DNA from: Gammaproteobacteria bacterium
GTDB taxonomy: Bacteria > Pseudomonadota > Gammaproteobacteria > Ga0077536
Length of the DNA: 64,000 nucleotides
Direction: 5' to 3'
NCBI GenBank assembly: GCA_024235015.1
Contig: JACKNG010000005.1
Span: 186,001 to 250,000, forward strand
The notes under the pieces were generated by a model that saw only the letters and a list, made by a program, of their open reading frames with translations, made no database searches and was not told where the DNA came from. Each line of letters opens with the position of its first letter. Within the stretch, counting starts at the first letter, position 1. Shown here piece by piece: positions 16,146 through 25,506 of this stretch. The translations under genes were made by a program, and so were the position numbers.

Positions 16146-16781
16146 ATGCCCAAACGGATTTACCTCATTGGCCGCCACGGCAACGTGCAGCTCAACGACG
16201 AAACGGTGTCGCGCCGCCACGCGCGCCTGCTCATGGACGGCGCTACGCTTCATCTCAAGGACCTCGGATCGCGCAACGGCACCTACCGGGTGTGCGGCTC
16301 CGATCTGCAGCGCTTCACGGCCGGCCCGGTCGAACGCCACCACGTGTTCGCGTTCGGCGAATGCGTCCGCACCATCGGGCAGATCATCCGCACCGCCGAA
16401 CTCGAGGCGGCCATGGCACGAGCCAACCCCGAGCCCGACATCCCCATCGCCGACGATCGCTTCGAGGCCACCACCACCGGCTCACTCCTGGTACCGCGCC
16501 GCCGCCTGTCGGCGTCCGACATCGTGCAATTGCTCGAGCGCGTGGAGGACCAGCTCGCCGAGGACGTCAAGCTCATCGACGCCTGTACCTCGATCGGCAT
16601 CACCCTCCAGCGCTACGAGCGCTGGTGCCGGGAATTCGGCCGTACCCGCCGCGAACGCGAGCACAACGTGGCCGTCCTGCGCCAGGAGAACGAACGCCTG
16701 CGGCAGCGTATCGCCGCCCTCGAGGCGAAACTCGGGGTGGCTGGCGACGCGGCGCCGCGCCTCGCCCGGACCGACGCCTGA
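16146..16781 (+). CDS. FHA domain protein with C-terminal IS3 OrfA-like helix-turn-helix and coiled coil
   Basis: This 211-residue protein starts at MPKRIYLIGRHGNV. An FHA domain (about 3-85) has GRHG, the TVSRRHARL phosphothreonine-binding loop and DLGSRNGTYR. After a linker, residues 123-167 (DIVQLLERVEDQLAEDVKLI, then DACTSIGITLQRYERWCREFG) follow closely the helix-turn-helix of IS3-family OrfA transposase proteins, whose consensus is an IxLLRxVExxLAxGK start, an EACRxLGIxxQTYYRWRKEYG helix pair and a leucine-zipper coil. Residues 168-196 supply that coil (LRQENERLRQRIAALE). I infer a phospho-peptide-reading, DNA-binding or scaffold protein made by domestication of a transposase module. 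FHA evidence is strong; the HTH match is from memory of the family. Confidence 0.82.
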   Translation: MPKRIYLIGRHGNVQLNDETVSRRHARLLMDGATLHLKDLGSRNGTYRVCGSDLQRFTAGPVERHHVFAFGECVRTIGQIIRTAELEAAMARANPEPDIPIADDRFEATTTGSLLVPRRRLSASDIVQLLERVEDQLAEDVKLIDACTSIGITLQRYERWCREFGRTRREREHNVAVLRQENERLRQRIAALEAKLGVAGDAAPRLARTDA

Positions 16782-16913
16782 GCGCGCGCCTCGTCGGCCT
16801 GCCCGGCGGCGCGCCCACCGACTCGCCAGACCACCCGCGCCCCGCGCTGAACCAGCGTCCGCCCGCGATCGACGAACCGCGGCGCCGGGGTCAGCGGGCG
16901 CGCGACACGCACA

Positions 16914-17357
16914 TCACCTCGCAGCGATGACGTAGCGCAGGATGTCGACCACCTGTGCCGGCGTGCGTGCCCAGGCCATGGCCGCCGCATCGACCTCCTT
17001 CAGCGGGTGGATGATGTCGTCGTCGTGCAGCGTGACATAGGGCTTGCCGAGCGCGGCGAGCTGGCCGGCATCGAAGGCCGCGTTCCACTGCTTGTACTTG
17101 TCGCCGAAGCGCACCACGGCGAGGTCGCAGCGTTCGATCAGGGTGCGCGTACGCATGGCGTTGACCTTGGACGACTTGTGATCGCGCCAGAACCCGTCGC
17201 TCGCCGGCTCGAGCGCATCGCCCGCGGCATCGCTGGCGGCATGGTCGGTGACCGCCGAGGTGAAAGTCACCGGCAGATCGTGCGCGGCCGCGCCGGCGAC
17301 GATCTGGTCACGCCAGTCGGTGTGGATCTCGCCCGAGAGGTAGACGTTCCAGTTCAT
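16914..17357 (-). CDS. ytoQ: YtoQ family protein
   Basis: This 147-residue protein starts at MNWNVYLSGEIHTDWRDQI behind CAGGAG. It matches the YtoQ family nearly end to end: VYLSGEIHTDWR, PVTFTSAVTDHAASD, FWRDHKSSKVNAMRTRTLIE, VVRFGDKYKQWNAAFDAG and HPLKEVDAAA. The fold is related to nucleoside 2-deoxyribosyltransferases, but the biochemical role of YtoQ is not established. It converges on the FHA gene. Confidence 0.9.
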   Translation of the reverse strand: MNWNVYLSGEIHTDWRDQIVAGAAAHDLPVTFTSAVTDHAASDAAGDALEPASDGFWRDHKSSKVNAMRTRTLIERCDLAVVRFGDKYKQWNAAFDAGQLAALGKPYVTLHDDDIIHPLKEVDAAAMAWARTPAQVVDILRYVIAAR

Positions 17358-17644
17358 CGTGGGACTCCTGCATGCGATCGACTGTGAACAGCGCGCGGAC
17401 GGGAACGGCGGCCGGCTTCGGCCGCGACACCCGGCACGCCACGCCGGCCCGGGCCGCCGTCCGGTTCTGCGTCGGCTCGACCTGAGGCCGCACGTCCGCC
17501 GGCGCCACCGGGCCTCGACCCCGCCGCGCGGATCAACACCTCGCAGCCGCAACCCGGCCGGCCGCTCCGGCGTGTGGCCTCGCCGGTAGTTTTGCATCAC
17601 TCTGTCGGGGGAACAAACGCCGCTCCGGGGGGAGGAATCGACAC

Positions 17645-19336
17645 ATGGATCAGCCACGTCCAGCAACCCTTTTCACCAACGGCCGGGTGGTCACGGTCGA
17701 TGCCGAGTTCAGTATCCAGCAAGCCGCGCTCGTCGCCGACGGCCGCATCGTCGCCACCGGTAGCGACGCTGCCGTCGGCGCGCTCGCCCCGGCGCACGCG
17801 CGCCGCGTCGATCTCGGCGGACGCTCGCTGCTACCCGGCTTCATCGATACCCACGGCCACATCGCCCTGTTCGGCCTCGACCAGCTCAAGGTCAGCCTGG
17901 CCGGCGCGACGACCCGGGCCGCCATCCTCGCCCACCTCGAGGCCGCCGTCGCCCACCGCGCGGCGGGCGAATGGATCGTCGTCATGCCGATCGGCGAGCC
18001 GCCGTACTTCCTCGATGCGAACGCCATTCGCGCTGCCGGCGAAATCCCGAGCCTGGACGAGCTCGATGCCATCGCCCCGCACAATCCCGTCTACATCCAG
18101 GCGCCGACCAACCGCGTACCCAACTTCGCCGTGCTCAACAGCGCAGCCCTGCACGCTGCCGGTATCGGTCCCGGCAGCGACCTCTCGCCGCACACGCGCG
18201 TGCTCGCCGATGCCGACGGGCGACCGACCGGTATCGTCGAAGGCGCCATGCAGCCGATCTACAACTTCGATCCGCTCTACCAGCGCGTGGAACAGGCGGC
18301 ACCCCGCGCCGGATACGACGAACTGCGCGACGGCATCGCGGCGCTGGCGCCGCAGTTCATCGCCCACGGCACCACCACCCTGCTCGAGGCGCATCTGACC
18401 AGCCCCGAGGAGCTGCGTGCCTACGCCGAGCTGCGCGCAGCCGGACGCCTGCCGTTGCGCATCTTCTATACCTTCGAGATCGACTTCACCCGCAGCCTGG
18501 ACGAGATCCGCGATTTCCTGCGCACCGTGCGCTTCGCCGCCAACGGTGGCTTCGGCGACGACGCGCTGCGCGTGTGCGGGGTGAGCATCGGCCTCGACGG
18601 CCCCTACTGGCACGGCGCGGCGGTGCACGACCGGCCTTACCCTGGGCCGTTCGGCGATACCGTCGACCCGGGCCCGCTGGTTGCACGCGATCACTACGAT
18701 GCGATCCTCGACCTCGCCGCGGACATGAACTTCCGCATCCACGCGGAGGCGGCCGGGCGCGGTTCGATCGGCATCGCGCTCGACGCCTTCGAACGCATCG
18801 ACCAGCGCACGCCAATCCGTGACAAGCGCTACGTGCTCGAACACTGCGAATTCCCGACCCGCGAACAGATCGCGCGCTGCGCGCGCCTCGGCGTGGCGGC
18901 GACGACCTCGACCAATTTCGTGTGGGGCAAGGGCGCCGAGGTCTATCGCGAACGCCTGGGCGCCGACGACTGCGCGGTCGCGATCCCGCTGCGCGACTGG
19001 CTCGATGGCGGCGTGCCCATCTCGCAGAGCACCGATTGGGGTCCGCGCGAGGCGATGTTCACCCTGTGGCAGAGCCTCGCCCGCCAGGCCGGCCTGACCG
19101 GCGAGGTGATCGGGCCCGCCCAGGTAATCACCCGCGAGGAAGCCATCCGCGCCTTCACCCTCAACGGCGCCTGGGCGCTGCGCATGGAGCACGAACTGGG
19201 CTCGATCGAGGCCGGCAAGCGCGGCGACCTCATCGTCCTCGACGGCGACGTGATGGGCTGCCCGACGGACGAACTGCGCGACATGACGGTCGACCTGACG
19301 ATGATCGATGGCGCCATTGTCCACGAACGCAGCTGA
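17645..19336 (+). CDS. Amidohydrolase (YtcJ-like, amidohydrolase 3 family)
   Basis: This 563-residue metal-dependent hydrolase starts at MDQPRPATLFTNGRVV behind GGGGGGAGGAATCG. It carries the FIDTHGHI metal-binding motif (His70 and His72) after an N-terminal beta strand domain, and FRIHAEAAGRGSI as the later His-containing strand. QSTDWGPREAMFTLWQ resembles the SDxP region of YtcJ-type proteins. The C-terminal GSIEAGKRGDLIVLDGDV segment closes the family beta domain. It probably hydrolyses an amide or cyclic ester in the cytoplasm; the substrate is not known. It is followed at 190 bp by a flavin hydroxylase on the same strand, which suggests a catabolic pair. Confidence 0.87.
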   Translation: MDQPRPATLFTNGRVVTVDAEFSIQQAALVADGRIVATGSDAAVGALAPAHARRVDLGGRSLLPGFIDTHGHIALFGLDQLKVSLAGATTRAAILAHLEAAVAHRAAGEWIVVMPIGEPPYFLDANAIRAAGEIPSLDELDAIAPHNPVYIQAPTNRVPNFAVLNSAALHAAGIGPGSDLSPHTRVLADADGRPTGIVEGAMQPIYNFDPLYQRVEQAAPRAGYDELRDGIAALAPQFIAHGTTTLLEAHLTSPEELRAYAELRAAGRLPLRIFYTFEIDFTRSLDEIRDFLRTVRFAANGGFGDDALRVCGVSIGLDGPYWHGAAVHDRPYPGPFGDTVDPGPLVARDHYDAILDLAADMNFRIHAEAAGRGSIGIALDAFERIDQRTPIRDKRYVLEHCEFPTREQIARCARLGVAATTSTNFVWGKGAEVYRERLGADDCAVAIPLRDWLDGGVPISQSTDWGPREAMFTLWQSLARQAGLTGEVIGPAQVITREEAIRAFTLNGAWALRMEHELGSIEAGKRGDLIVLDGDVMGCPTDELRDMTVDLTMIDGAIVHERS

Positions 19337-19525
19337 CAGGCCACGGGCTCGTCGCGCACCGGGCGCAGGCCGTGCGAGACGCGGCCGCAGTCCGCCGGCA
19401 GCCGCCTGCGTCACCGGCGATAGGCGCGGCAAGCAGGCCGCAGGTCGCTTGGTCGGCGCGCGGCGCCCACCGCCCCTCGTCATCGGCGACACGCTAAACT
19501 GCCGCGGCATCGACGGGGAGGAAAC

Positions 19526-21283
19526 ATGGCAACGATAGACACCGACGTGCTGATCATCGGCACCGGGCCGGCCGGCTCGGCGACGGCGGCGCTGCTGTCC
19601 ACCTACGGCATCGACAACGTGGCCGTGAACCGCTACCGCTGGCTGGCCAACACGCCGCGCGCGCACATCACCAACCAGCGCTGCCTGGAGGTGTTGCGCG
19701 ACCTCGGTCGCGAAGTCGAGGACGAAGCCTACCTGCACGGCACCCACCAGGATCTGATGGGCGAGAACGTGTTCTGCGAGAGCCTCGCCGGCGAGGAAAT
19801 CGGCCGCATGCAGAGCTGGGGCAAGCACCCGCTGTCACGCGCCGAGCACCTGCTGGCCTCGCCCTGCCACATGATCGACCTGCCACAGACCCTGCTCGAG
19901 CCGATCCTGTTCGGCACCGCCTGCCGGCGCGGCACCCAGGCGCGCCTGTCGACCGAGTACCTCGCCCACGAGCAGGACGCGGACGGCGTCACCACGACCT
20001 GCCGTGACCGTCTCACGGGGGAGACCCTCACCATTCGCTCGCGCTTCCTGGTCGGCGCCGACGGCGGCAACTCGCTGGTCGCCCGGGACGCCGGCCTGCC
20101 GTTCGCCGGCCGCATGGGCGTCGGCGGCTCGATGAACATCCACTTCCGCGCCGACCTCTCGCGCTACGTCGCCCATCGGCCCTCGGTGCTCTACTGGATC
20201 ATGCAGCCGGGCGCCGACGTCGGCGGCATCGGCATGGGCCTGGTGCGCATGGTGCGCCCCTGGTACGAGTGGCTGATCGTGTGGGGCTACGACATCAACG
20301 AGCCCGCGCCCGAGGTCGACGCCGCCTTCGCCACCGAGGTCGCGCGCCAGCTGGTCGGCGACCCGGCGCTCGAAATCGAGCTGCTCTCGGCCAACACCTG
20401 GACGGTCAACAACCAGTACGCGGAGAACATGCAGGCCGGGCGCGTGTTCATCATGGGCGATGCCGCCCACCGCCATCCGCCGTCCAACGGGCTCGGCTCC
20501 AACACCTCGATCCAGGATGCCTACAACCTGGCCTGGAAGCTCGCCATGGTGGCGAAGGGTCAGGCTGGCCCGGCGCTGCTCGACAGCTATTCCGCCGAGC
20601 GGGTGCCGATTGCGCGGCAGATCGTGACCCGCGCCAACCAGTCGATCGCCGAGTTCGGGCCGATCTTCGCGGCGCTCGGCATGACCGGCGGCACCGACCA
20701 CGCGCGCATCCGCGCGAGCATGGACGCGCGCTGCGATGCCACTCCGGCGGGCGCGGCGCAGCGCGCTGCGTTGCGCGAGGCAATCGCCTTCAAGCGCTAC
20801 GAGTTCGACGCCCACGGCGTGGAAATGAACCAACGCTATCGCTCGGGTGCAGTGGTGAGCGACGACCAACCCGAGCCGGCCTTCGAACGCGACGCCGAAT
20901 TGCACTACCAGGCCACCACCTGGCCCGGCGCGCGCCTGCCGCATGCCTGGGTGTTCGACGGCGCGACGGGCGCCGAGGTGTCGACGCTGGATCTCTGCGG
21001 CAAGGGCCGCTTCACCCTCTTCACCGGCATCGGCGGCGCGGCCTGGGCGACGGCGGCGCGCACGGTCGGTGCCGAGCTCGGCCTCGATCTCGCCGTCCAC
21101 GTCATCGGCCCGCGGCGCGCGCACGTCGACCACCGCGGCGACTGGGCCCGCGCGAGCGAGATCGAGGACGACGGTTGCATCGTGGTGCGCCCGGATCAGC
21201 ACGTCGCCTGGCGCGCGCAGCACCTCGCCAGCGATCCGGCGCACGCGCTGCGCCGCGTGTTGCGGAAGATTCTCGCCCGTTGA
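19526..21283 (+). CDS. FAD-dependent aromatic hydroxylase (PheA/TfdB family)
   Basis: This 585-residue protein starts at MATIDTDVLIIGTGPAGSAT, directly after GGGGAGGAAAC. The dinucleotide-binding GTGPAG is at 12-17, the middle motif RFLVGADGGNSLVARDAG at about 173-190, and GDAAHRHPPSNGLGSNTS at about 312. These match group A flavin hydroxylases such as 2,4-dichlorophenol 6-monooxygenase and phenol 2-monooxygenase. The C-terminal thioredoxin-like domain (FTLFTGIGGAAW) of the TfdB/PheA subfamily is present. It adds a hydroxyl group to a phenolic ring using NAD(P)H and oxygen. The actual substrate cannot be read from the sequence. Confidence 0.9.
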   Translation: MATIDTDVLIIGTGPAGSATAALLSTYGIDNVAVNRYRWLANTPRAHITNQRCLEVLRDLGREVEDEAYLHGTHQDLMGENVFCESLAGEEIGRMQSWGKHPLSRAEHLLASPCHMIDLPQTLLEPILFGTACRRGTQARLSTEYLAHEQDADGVTTTCRDRLTGETLTIRSRFLVGADGGNSLVARDAGLPFAGRMGVGGSMNIHFRADLSRYVAHRPSVLYWIMQPGADVGGIGMGLVRMVRPWYEWLIVWGYDINEPAPEVDAAFATEVARQLVGDPALEIELLSANTWTVNNQYAENMQAGRVFIMGDAAHRHPPSNGLGSNTSIQDAYNLAWKLAMVAKGQAGPALLDSYSAERVPIARQIVTRANQSIAEFGPIFAALGMTGGTDHARIRASMDARCDATPAGAAQRAALREAIAFKRYEFDAHGVEMNQRYRSGAVVSDDQPEPAFERDAELHYQATTWPGARLPHAWVFDGATGAEVSTLDLCGKGRFTLFTGIGGAAWATAARTVGAELGLDLAVHVIGPRRAHVDHRGDWARASEIEDDGCIVVRPDQHVAWRAQHLASDPAHALRRVLRKILAR

Positions 21284-21380
21284 GCGTCGCGCGCGGACGC
21301 GGGGAACTTGCGCCCGTTCGCGACCCGCGCCGGCCTCGGCCTAGAATGAATGCCCGCCATCGCGTTTCCGGAGGACCGCC

Positions 21381-22430
21381 ATGACCCTACCCAGCCGGAG
21401 CCTGCTGTGGATGGCCGTGTTCGTCGGCCTCGTGCTGATCGGGCTTTCGTTCATCACCGGCCCGCTGGTGGCGGCTTTCGCTGCCAATCCCTGGTTCAAC
21501 GGTGTGATCCTCGCCGTCCTCGTCGTCGGCATCGTCATCGACGTACGCCAGGTGCTGTCGCTCTACCCCGAGATCGCCTGGGTCGAGGCCTGGCGGCAGG
21601 GCGAACGGCGGGCGGCGCAGGAGACGCAACCACGCCTGCTCGCCTCGATGGCACTGATGCTGAGTGGCCGCGGCGACGCCTCGCTGTCGGCGACCTCCCT
21701 GCGTACCCTGCTCGACTCCATCCGCACGCGTCTGGAGGAATCGCGCGACCTGTCACGCTACTTCATCGGCGTGCTGGTCTTCCTCGGCCTGCTCGGCACC
21801 TTCTGGGGATTGATGGCCACCGTCGGCTCGGTCGCCGGCGTGATCCGCGGCATGGCGGTCGAGGGCGCCGACGGCGCCGCCATCTTCGCCGACCTCAAGG
21901 CCAACCTCGAAGGCCCGCTCGGTGGCATGGGCGTGGCCTTCTCGTCCTCGCTGTTCGGCCTGGCCGGCTCGCTGGTGCTGGGCTTCCTCGATCTCCAGGC
22001 CGGGCACGCGCAGAACCGTTTCGTCAACGAGCTCGAGGAATGGCTGTCGGGCAGCACGCGCCTGTCCAGCGGCCTGATGGCCGAAGAGGGCTTCGCCGGC
22101 GGCGCGCCGGCCTACGTCGAGGCCCTGCTCGAAAAGACCGCCGACAGCCTCGAACGCATGCAGCGCGCGAGCCGCGACGACGACGGCCTGCGCGAACGCC
22201 TGCACGGCGAACTGGCGACGCTGGGCGACGCGCTGACCCGCTTCAACCGCTCGCTGGGTGAACAGAACGAGCGCCTCGCACGGCTCGCCGACGGCCACGC
22301 CGAGCTCACCGCGGCGCTCAACCGGCTGGCCCAGGAGCGCGGCGATGCGGCCTTCAGCGACGAGTTGCGCGAGGAACTCCGCCTGCTCTCCCGCACCATC
22401 GCCAATGCGCTCAAGGCGCGCGCGCCGTGA
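21381..22430 (+). CDS. MotA/TolQ/ExbB-like proton channel protein
   Basis: This 349-residue protein starts at MTLPSRSLLWM behind GGAGGACC. Four membrane segments are visible: about 9-28, 40-58, 125-150 (YFIGVLVFLGLLGTFWGLMA) and 178-202 (MGVAFSSSLFGLAGSLVLGF). The last two carry the MotA/TolQ signature GTFWGL and the conserved small-residue helix. A coiled coil (about 245-349) forms the C-terminus. It overlaps the next gene (GTGA), whose product is MotB/OmpA-like, so together they should form an ion-driven inner-membrane complex anchored to peptidoglycan. They are not flagellar: no flagellar genes are nearby. TAGAAT at 21342 may be its -10 element. Confidence 0.85.
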   Translation: MTLPSRSLLWMAVFVGLVLIGLSFITGPLVAAFAANPWFNGVILAVLVVGIVIDVRQVLSLYPEIAWVEAWRQGERRAAQETQPRLLASMALMLSGRGDASLSATSLRTLLDSIRTRLEESRDLSRYFIGVLVFLGLLGTFWGLMATVGSVAGVIRGMAVEGADGAAIFADLKANLEGPLGGMGVAFSSSLFGLAGSLVLGFLDLQAGHAQNRFVNELEEWLSGSTRLSSGLMAEEGFAGGAPAYVEALLEKTADSLERMQRASRDDDGLRERLHGELATLGDALTRFNRSLGEQNERLARLADGHAELTAALNRLAQERGDAAFSDELREELRLLSRTIANALKARAP

Positions 22431-23572
22431 GCATCGCCCGCCGTCGCCGGCCGCTCGACATCTGGCCGGCGTTCGTCGACGCCATCGCCTCGCTTTTGAT
22501 GGTGGTGGTTTTCGTGCTGCTGGTCGCGGTAGTCGGCCAGCAGTTCCTCACCGATGCCCTGCTCGGCCGCGACCGCTCGCTGGCGCGGCTCAATGCGCGC
22601 GTCGACCAGCTCGCCGATCTCCTCTCCATGCAGCAGGCCGAGAGCGCACGCCTCGACCAGGAGCTGGCCCTGCGTTCGGCCAGCCTCGCCAGCAGCGAGC
22701 AGGCGCTGGCCGCCGCGCGCGATCTGAACGCCGACCAGGCGGCGCAACTCGAACGCCGCGCGCGCACCATCGACGAACAGAACGAGGCCCTGGCCGGACA
22801 GCGCGCCGAGCTCGCCACGCTCGAACACGACATCGCCGCACTGCAGAGCCTGAAGGACCGCATCAACGACGAGCTCGAAGCGACGCTCGCCGAGCGCGAC
22901 GACATCCGCGCCCGCCTGGCCGAGGAGAACGAACTCAACGTCGCCGCCCAGGCCGAAGTCGAGAATCTCAACCGCCAGCTCGAAGAGGTGCGCCGCCAGC
23001 TGGCCAGCCTGGCCGAGACCCTCGAAGTCGCCGAACAGGACGCCGCGGCCAAGGACCTGCGCATCGCCGAGCTCGGCCAGAAGCTCAACCTCGCCCTGGC
23101 CAACAAGGCCAGCGAACTGGCCCGCTACCGCTCGGATTTCTTCGGCCGCCTGCGCGAGGCGCTGGCCGGCACGGACGGGGTCGAGGTGGTCGGTGACCGT
23201 TTCGTGCTGCCGGCCGGCGTGCTCTTTCCCAGCGGCACCGACGAACTCGGCCCGGCCGGCCGCCGTCAGGTCGCCCGGGTGGCCGAAACCCTGACCGGGC
23301 TGATGACACAGATCCCGGCCGACATCGACTGGATCCTGCGCGTCGACGGCCATACCGACCGACGCCCCATCAACACCGAGCGCTTTCCCTCCAACTGGGA
23401 GTTGTCGACCGCGCGCGCGATTGCCATCGTTCACGAACTCGTACGCTTCGGCATCCCGCCCACGCGCCTCGCCGCGACCGGCTTCGGGCCCTACCACCCC
23501 ATCGACAACGGCGACAGCCCGGCAGCACTGGCGCGCAACCGGCGCATCGAGTTCAAGCTGACGAGTCGCTGA
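22427..23572 (+). CDS. MotB/OmpA-like peptidoglycan-binding protein with long coiled coil
   Basis: This 381-residue protein starts with GTG overlapping the stop of its partner by four bases. One membrane helix (about 18-40) carries Asp18 in WPAFVDAIASLL, in the position of the ion-carrying Asp of MotB, TolR and ExbD. A coiled coil of about 180 residues (48-225, rich in Glu, Leu and Arg heptads) spans the periplasm. An OmpA-type domain (about 240-381) has VDGHTDRRPI, NWELSTARA and NRRIEF, the peptidoglycan-binding motifs. The coil is much longer than in MotB. The pair is a stator-like machine of unknown output. It converges on and overlaps the next gene by 20 bp. Confidence 0.88.
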   Translation: MSIARRRRPLDIWPAFVDAIASLLMVVVFVLLVAVVGQQFLTDALLGRDRSLARLNARVDQLADLLSMQQAESARLDQELALRSASLASSEQALAAARDLNADQAAQLERRARTIDEQNEALAGQRAELATLEHDIAALQSLKDRINDELEATLAERDDIRARLAEENELNVAAQAEVENLNRQLEEVRRQLASLAETLEVAEQDAAAKDLRIAELGQKLNLALANKASELARYRSDFFGRLREALAGTDGVEVVGDRFVLPAGVLFPSGTDELGPAGRRQVARVAETLTGLMTQIPADIDWILRVDGHTDRRPINTERFPSNWELSTARAIAIVHELVRFGIPPTRLAATGFGPYHPIDNGDSPAALARNRRIEFKLTSR

Positions 23573-25298
23573 GCGGGATCCCGACGGCCCGCAGCAAGCC
23601 CTGGAAACGCGCCGATCCGCGCCAGGCTTCGAACTCCTGCGCGACGGCGAGCCACGCCAGGGATCGCGACCGCGCCTCGCGTGCCGCCTCCAGCGCCGCG
23701 AACATGGCCTCCTCGTCGCCAAGCCCGGCGAGCACCGTGGCACGCCGATAGGGCGACACGTAGCTGCGCGCGGCCAGCACCGCGAGCTCGTCGAGGACCG
23801 CCCGTGCCTGCGCGGCGTCGCCAGCGACGGCGCAGCAATGACCGTAGGACTCGAGTGGCAAGGTGTGACCACCGGGCAGATCGACGGCGGTGCGCAGGAC
23901 CGCACGGGCCTCGGGCAGGCGCCCCAGCTCCCGCAGCACGTGCCCGCGCACCCAGTGCCCGCCCCAGAAACCGGGCTCGGCTTCGGCGAGCTGCTCGGCA
24001 TAGCCGAGCGCGCGGTGCGGGTCGCCGGCCTGGTGCCACTGCCAGGCGCGGTTCATGAGCACGCCCTTGTTGAAGGGATCAACGCGGTAGGCGCGTTCGG
24101 CGTAGTCGGTGGCGCTGTCGAAGTCGCCCAGCGACTCGTGGTACAGCCCGGTTTGCACCAGCGCGCGCACGTCACTCGGGTTGAGGGCGAGGGCACGTTC
24201 GAACTCGGCGCGCGCACCCGGCCAGTCCCAGGCGTACTTGAGCTTCATGATGCCGAGAAAGGCATGGCCCTCGACCGACGCAGGGTCGAGTTCGATGGCC
24301 CGCTCGGCCAGGCGCATGCCGTAGGGCAGTACTTCGTGCGGCGCGCGCAGTTCGAGTCCGTAGGTGCCGTAAGAGCAGTAGCAGCCGGCGATGCCGGCAT
24401 AGGCTTCGGCATACTCGGGATCGATCTCGATGGCACGCTCGAACCAGCCGACGGCCTGGTCGAGACCCTGCGCCGTCAACTGCATGCGATGCCGCCGTCC
24501 CTGCAACACGGCTTCGAAGGCGGCCGGGTTGACGCTCCGCGCGCCGCTGCCGGCGTCACCGCCGATGGCCCGCCCGAGGGTCGTGCCGATGGTCCGCGCG
24601 ACCTCGTCCTGTGCACGCAGCATGTCGTCGAGCGGGCGCTCGTAGGCATCGGCCCACAGGTGCAGGTCCGGTTCGGCCTCGATCAGCTGCGCGGTCAGGC
24701 GGAAGCGATCGTGGAGCGGCAGGTAGGTGCCCTCGTAGACGTAGCGCACGCCGAGCTCGGCGGCAATCTCCGCCAGGCGGCGCCCGCTGTCGCGATAGCG
24801 CATCACCGAGGTGAAGGACGTCACGCGCAGCGCCGGGTTGCGACCGAGATGATTGATGATGGCGTCGGTCATGCCGTCGGCGAGGCAGACCTGCGCGGGG
24901 TCGGGCGAGAGGCTGACGACGGGCAGCACGGCGATGCTGTTGGCCGGCACCGTGACCGCTGCCGCCGGCGCCGCGTTGGCTTCGAAGCGCATCACGTAGC
25001 CGCCCTTGGGCAGCACGAACTGCAGCGCGTCCGCCATGCCGGGACCGGCGTAGTAGTCGCGCAGCTTGGTGCGCAGACGGCCGGCCTCGACGCGCACGAT
25101 GGCATCCAGCGAGGGATCGAAATCGGCTGGGCGATCGAACACGTCGACCCCCAGCGTGTAGCCCTTCAGGCGTTCGGTTTCACCGGCGAGGCTGCACTCG
25201 ACGAGGTAGCGCAGCAGGCGCTGCTGGCGCGGCGCGTCGGCGAACTGCGGGCTCGCCAGGATGCGCTCGAGTTGCGCGATTACGGCACTGTCGTCCAT
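23553..25298 (-). CDS. CadC/FlgO-like TPR regulator
   Basis: This 581-residue protein starts at MDDSAVIAQLERILASPQF. The N-terminal part (about 1-110) contains GYTLGVDVFDRPADFDPSLD and RVEAGRLRTKLRDYY, characteristic of bacterial proteins in which this domain precedes a TolB/FlgO-type region. That region (about 115-240: IAVLPVVSLSPDP, LADGMTDAIINHL) is followed by tetratricopeptide repeats (about 255-575: AIEIDPEYAEAYAGIAGCY and successive copies). Such proteins are often annotated as adenylate-cyclase-associated or transcriptional regulators; a winged-helix or cyclase domain is not evident here. The gene's 3' end overlaps the MotB-like gene on the other strand. Confidence 0.82.
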   Translation of the reverse strand: MDDSAVIAQLERILASPQFADAPRQQRLLRYLVECSLAGETERLKGYTLGVDVFDRPADFDPSLDAIVRVEAGRLRTKLRDYYAGPGMADALQFVLPKGGYVMRFEANAAPAAAVTVPANSIAVLPVVSLSPDPAQVCLADGMTDAIINHLGRNPALRVTSFTSVMRYRDSGRRLAEIAAELGVRYVYEGTYLPLHDRFRLTAQLIEAEPDLHLWADAYERPLDDMLRAQDEVARTIGTTLGRAIGGDAGSGARSVNPAAFEAVLQGRRHRMQLTAQGLDQAVGWFERAIEIDPEYAEAYAGIAGCYCSYGTYGLELRAPHEVLPYGMRLAERAIELDPASVEGHAFLGIMKLKYAWDWPGARAEFERALALNPSDVRALVQTGLYHESLGDFDSATDYAERAYRVDPFNKGVLMNRAWQWHQAGDPHRALGYAEQLAEAEPGFWGGHWVRGHVLRELGRLPEARAVLRTAVDLPGGHTLPLESYGHCCAVAGDAAQARAVLDELAVLAARSYVSPYRRATVLAGLGDEEAMFAALEAAREARSRSLAWLAVAQEFEAWRGSARFQGLLRAVGIPLSDSSA

Positions 25299-25506
25299 TC
25301 CGCTCCGAAGTTCCGTCCATCCGCCGCCAGGTAAGGTTAGTTACGGTAAGAAACTCGGCCCCGCGTCGCCGACCCATGATACTCGCCACCGTCATCCGGG
25401 AGCAGCCCCGGCGGCAACCCGGGATGCCACGGACCTGGTGCCGTTCCACCCCGCAGGTGTCGTCGGTGCCGCCCTCGACCAGCCTAGCCAAACCGAGGAA
25501 ACGAAG

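Noticed and set aside
16146..16781. Intact IS3 element
   Set aside because: Only an OrfA-like domain fused to FHA is seen; there is no OrfB, inverted repeat or target duplication.
21381..23572. Zorya anti-phage system
   Set aside because: ZorA/B-like architecture only; no ZorC, ZorD or ZorE gene is next to it.
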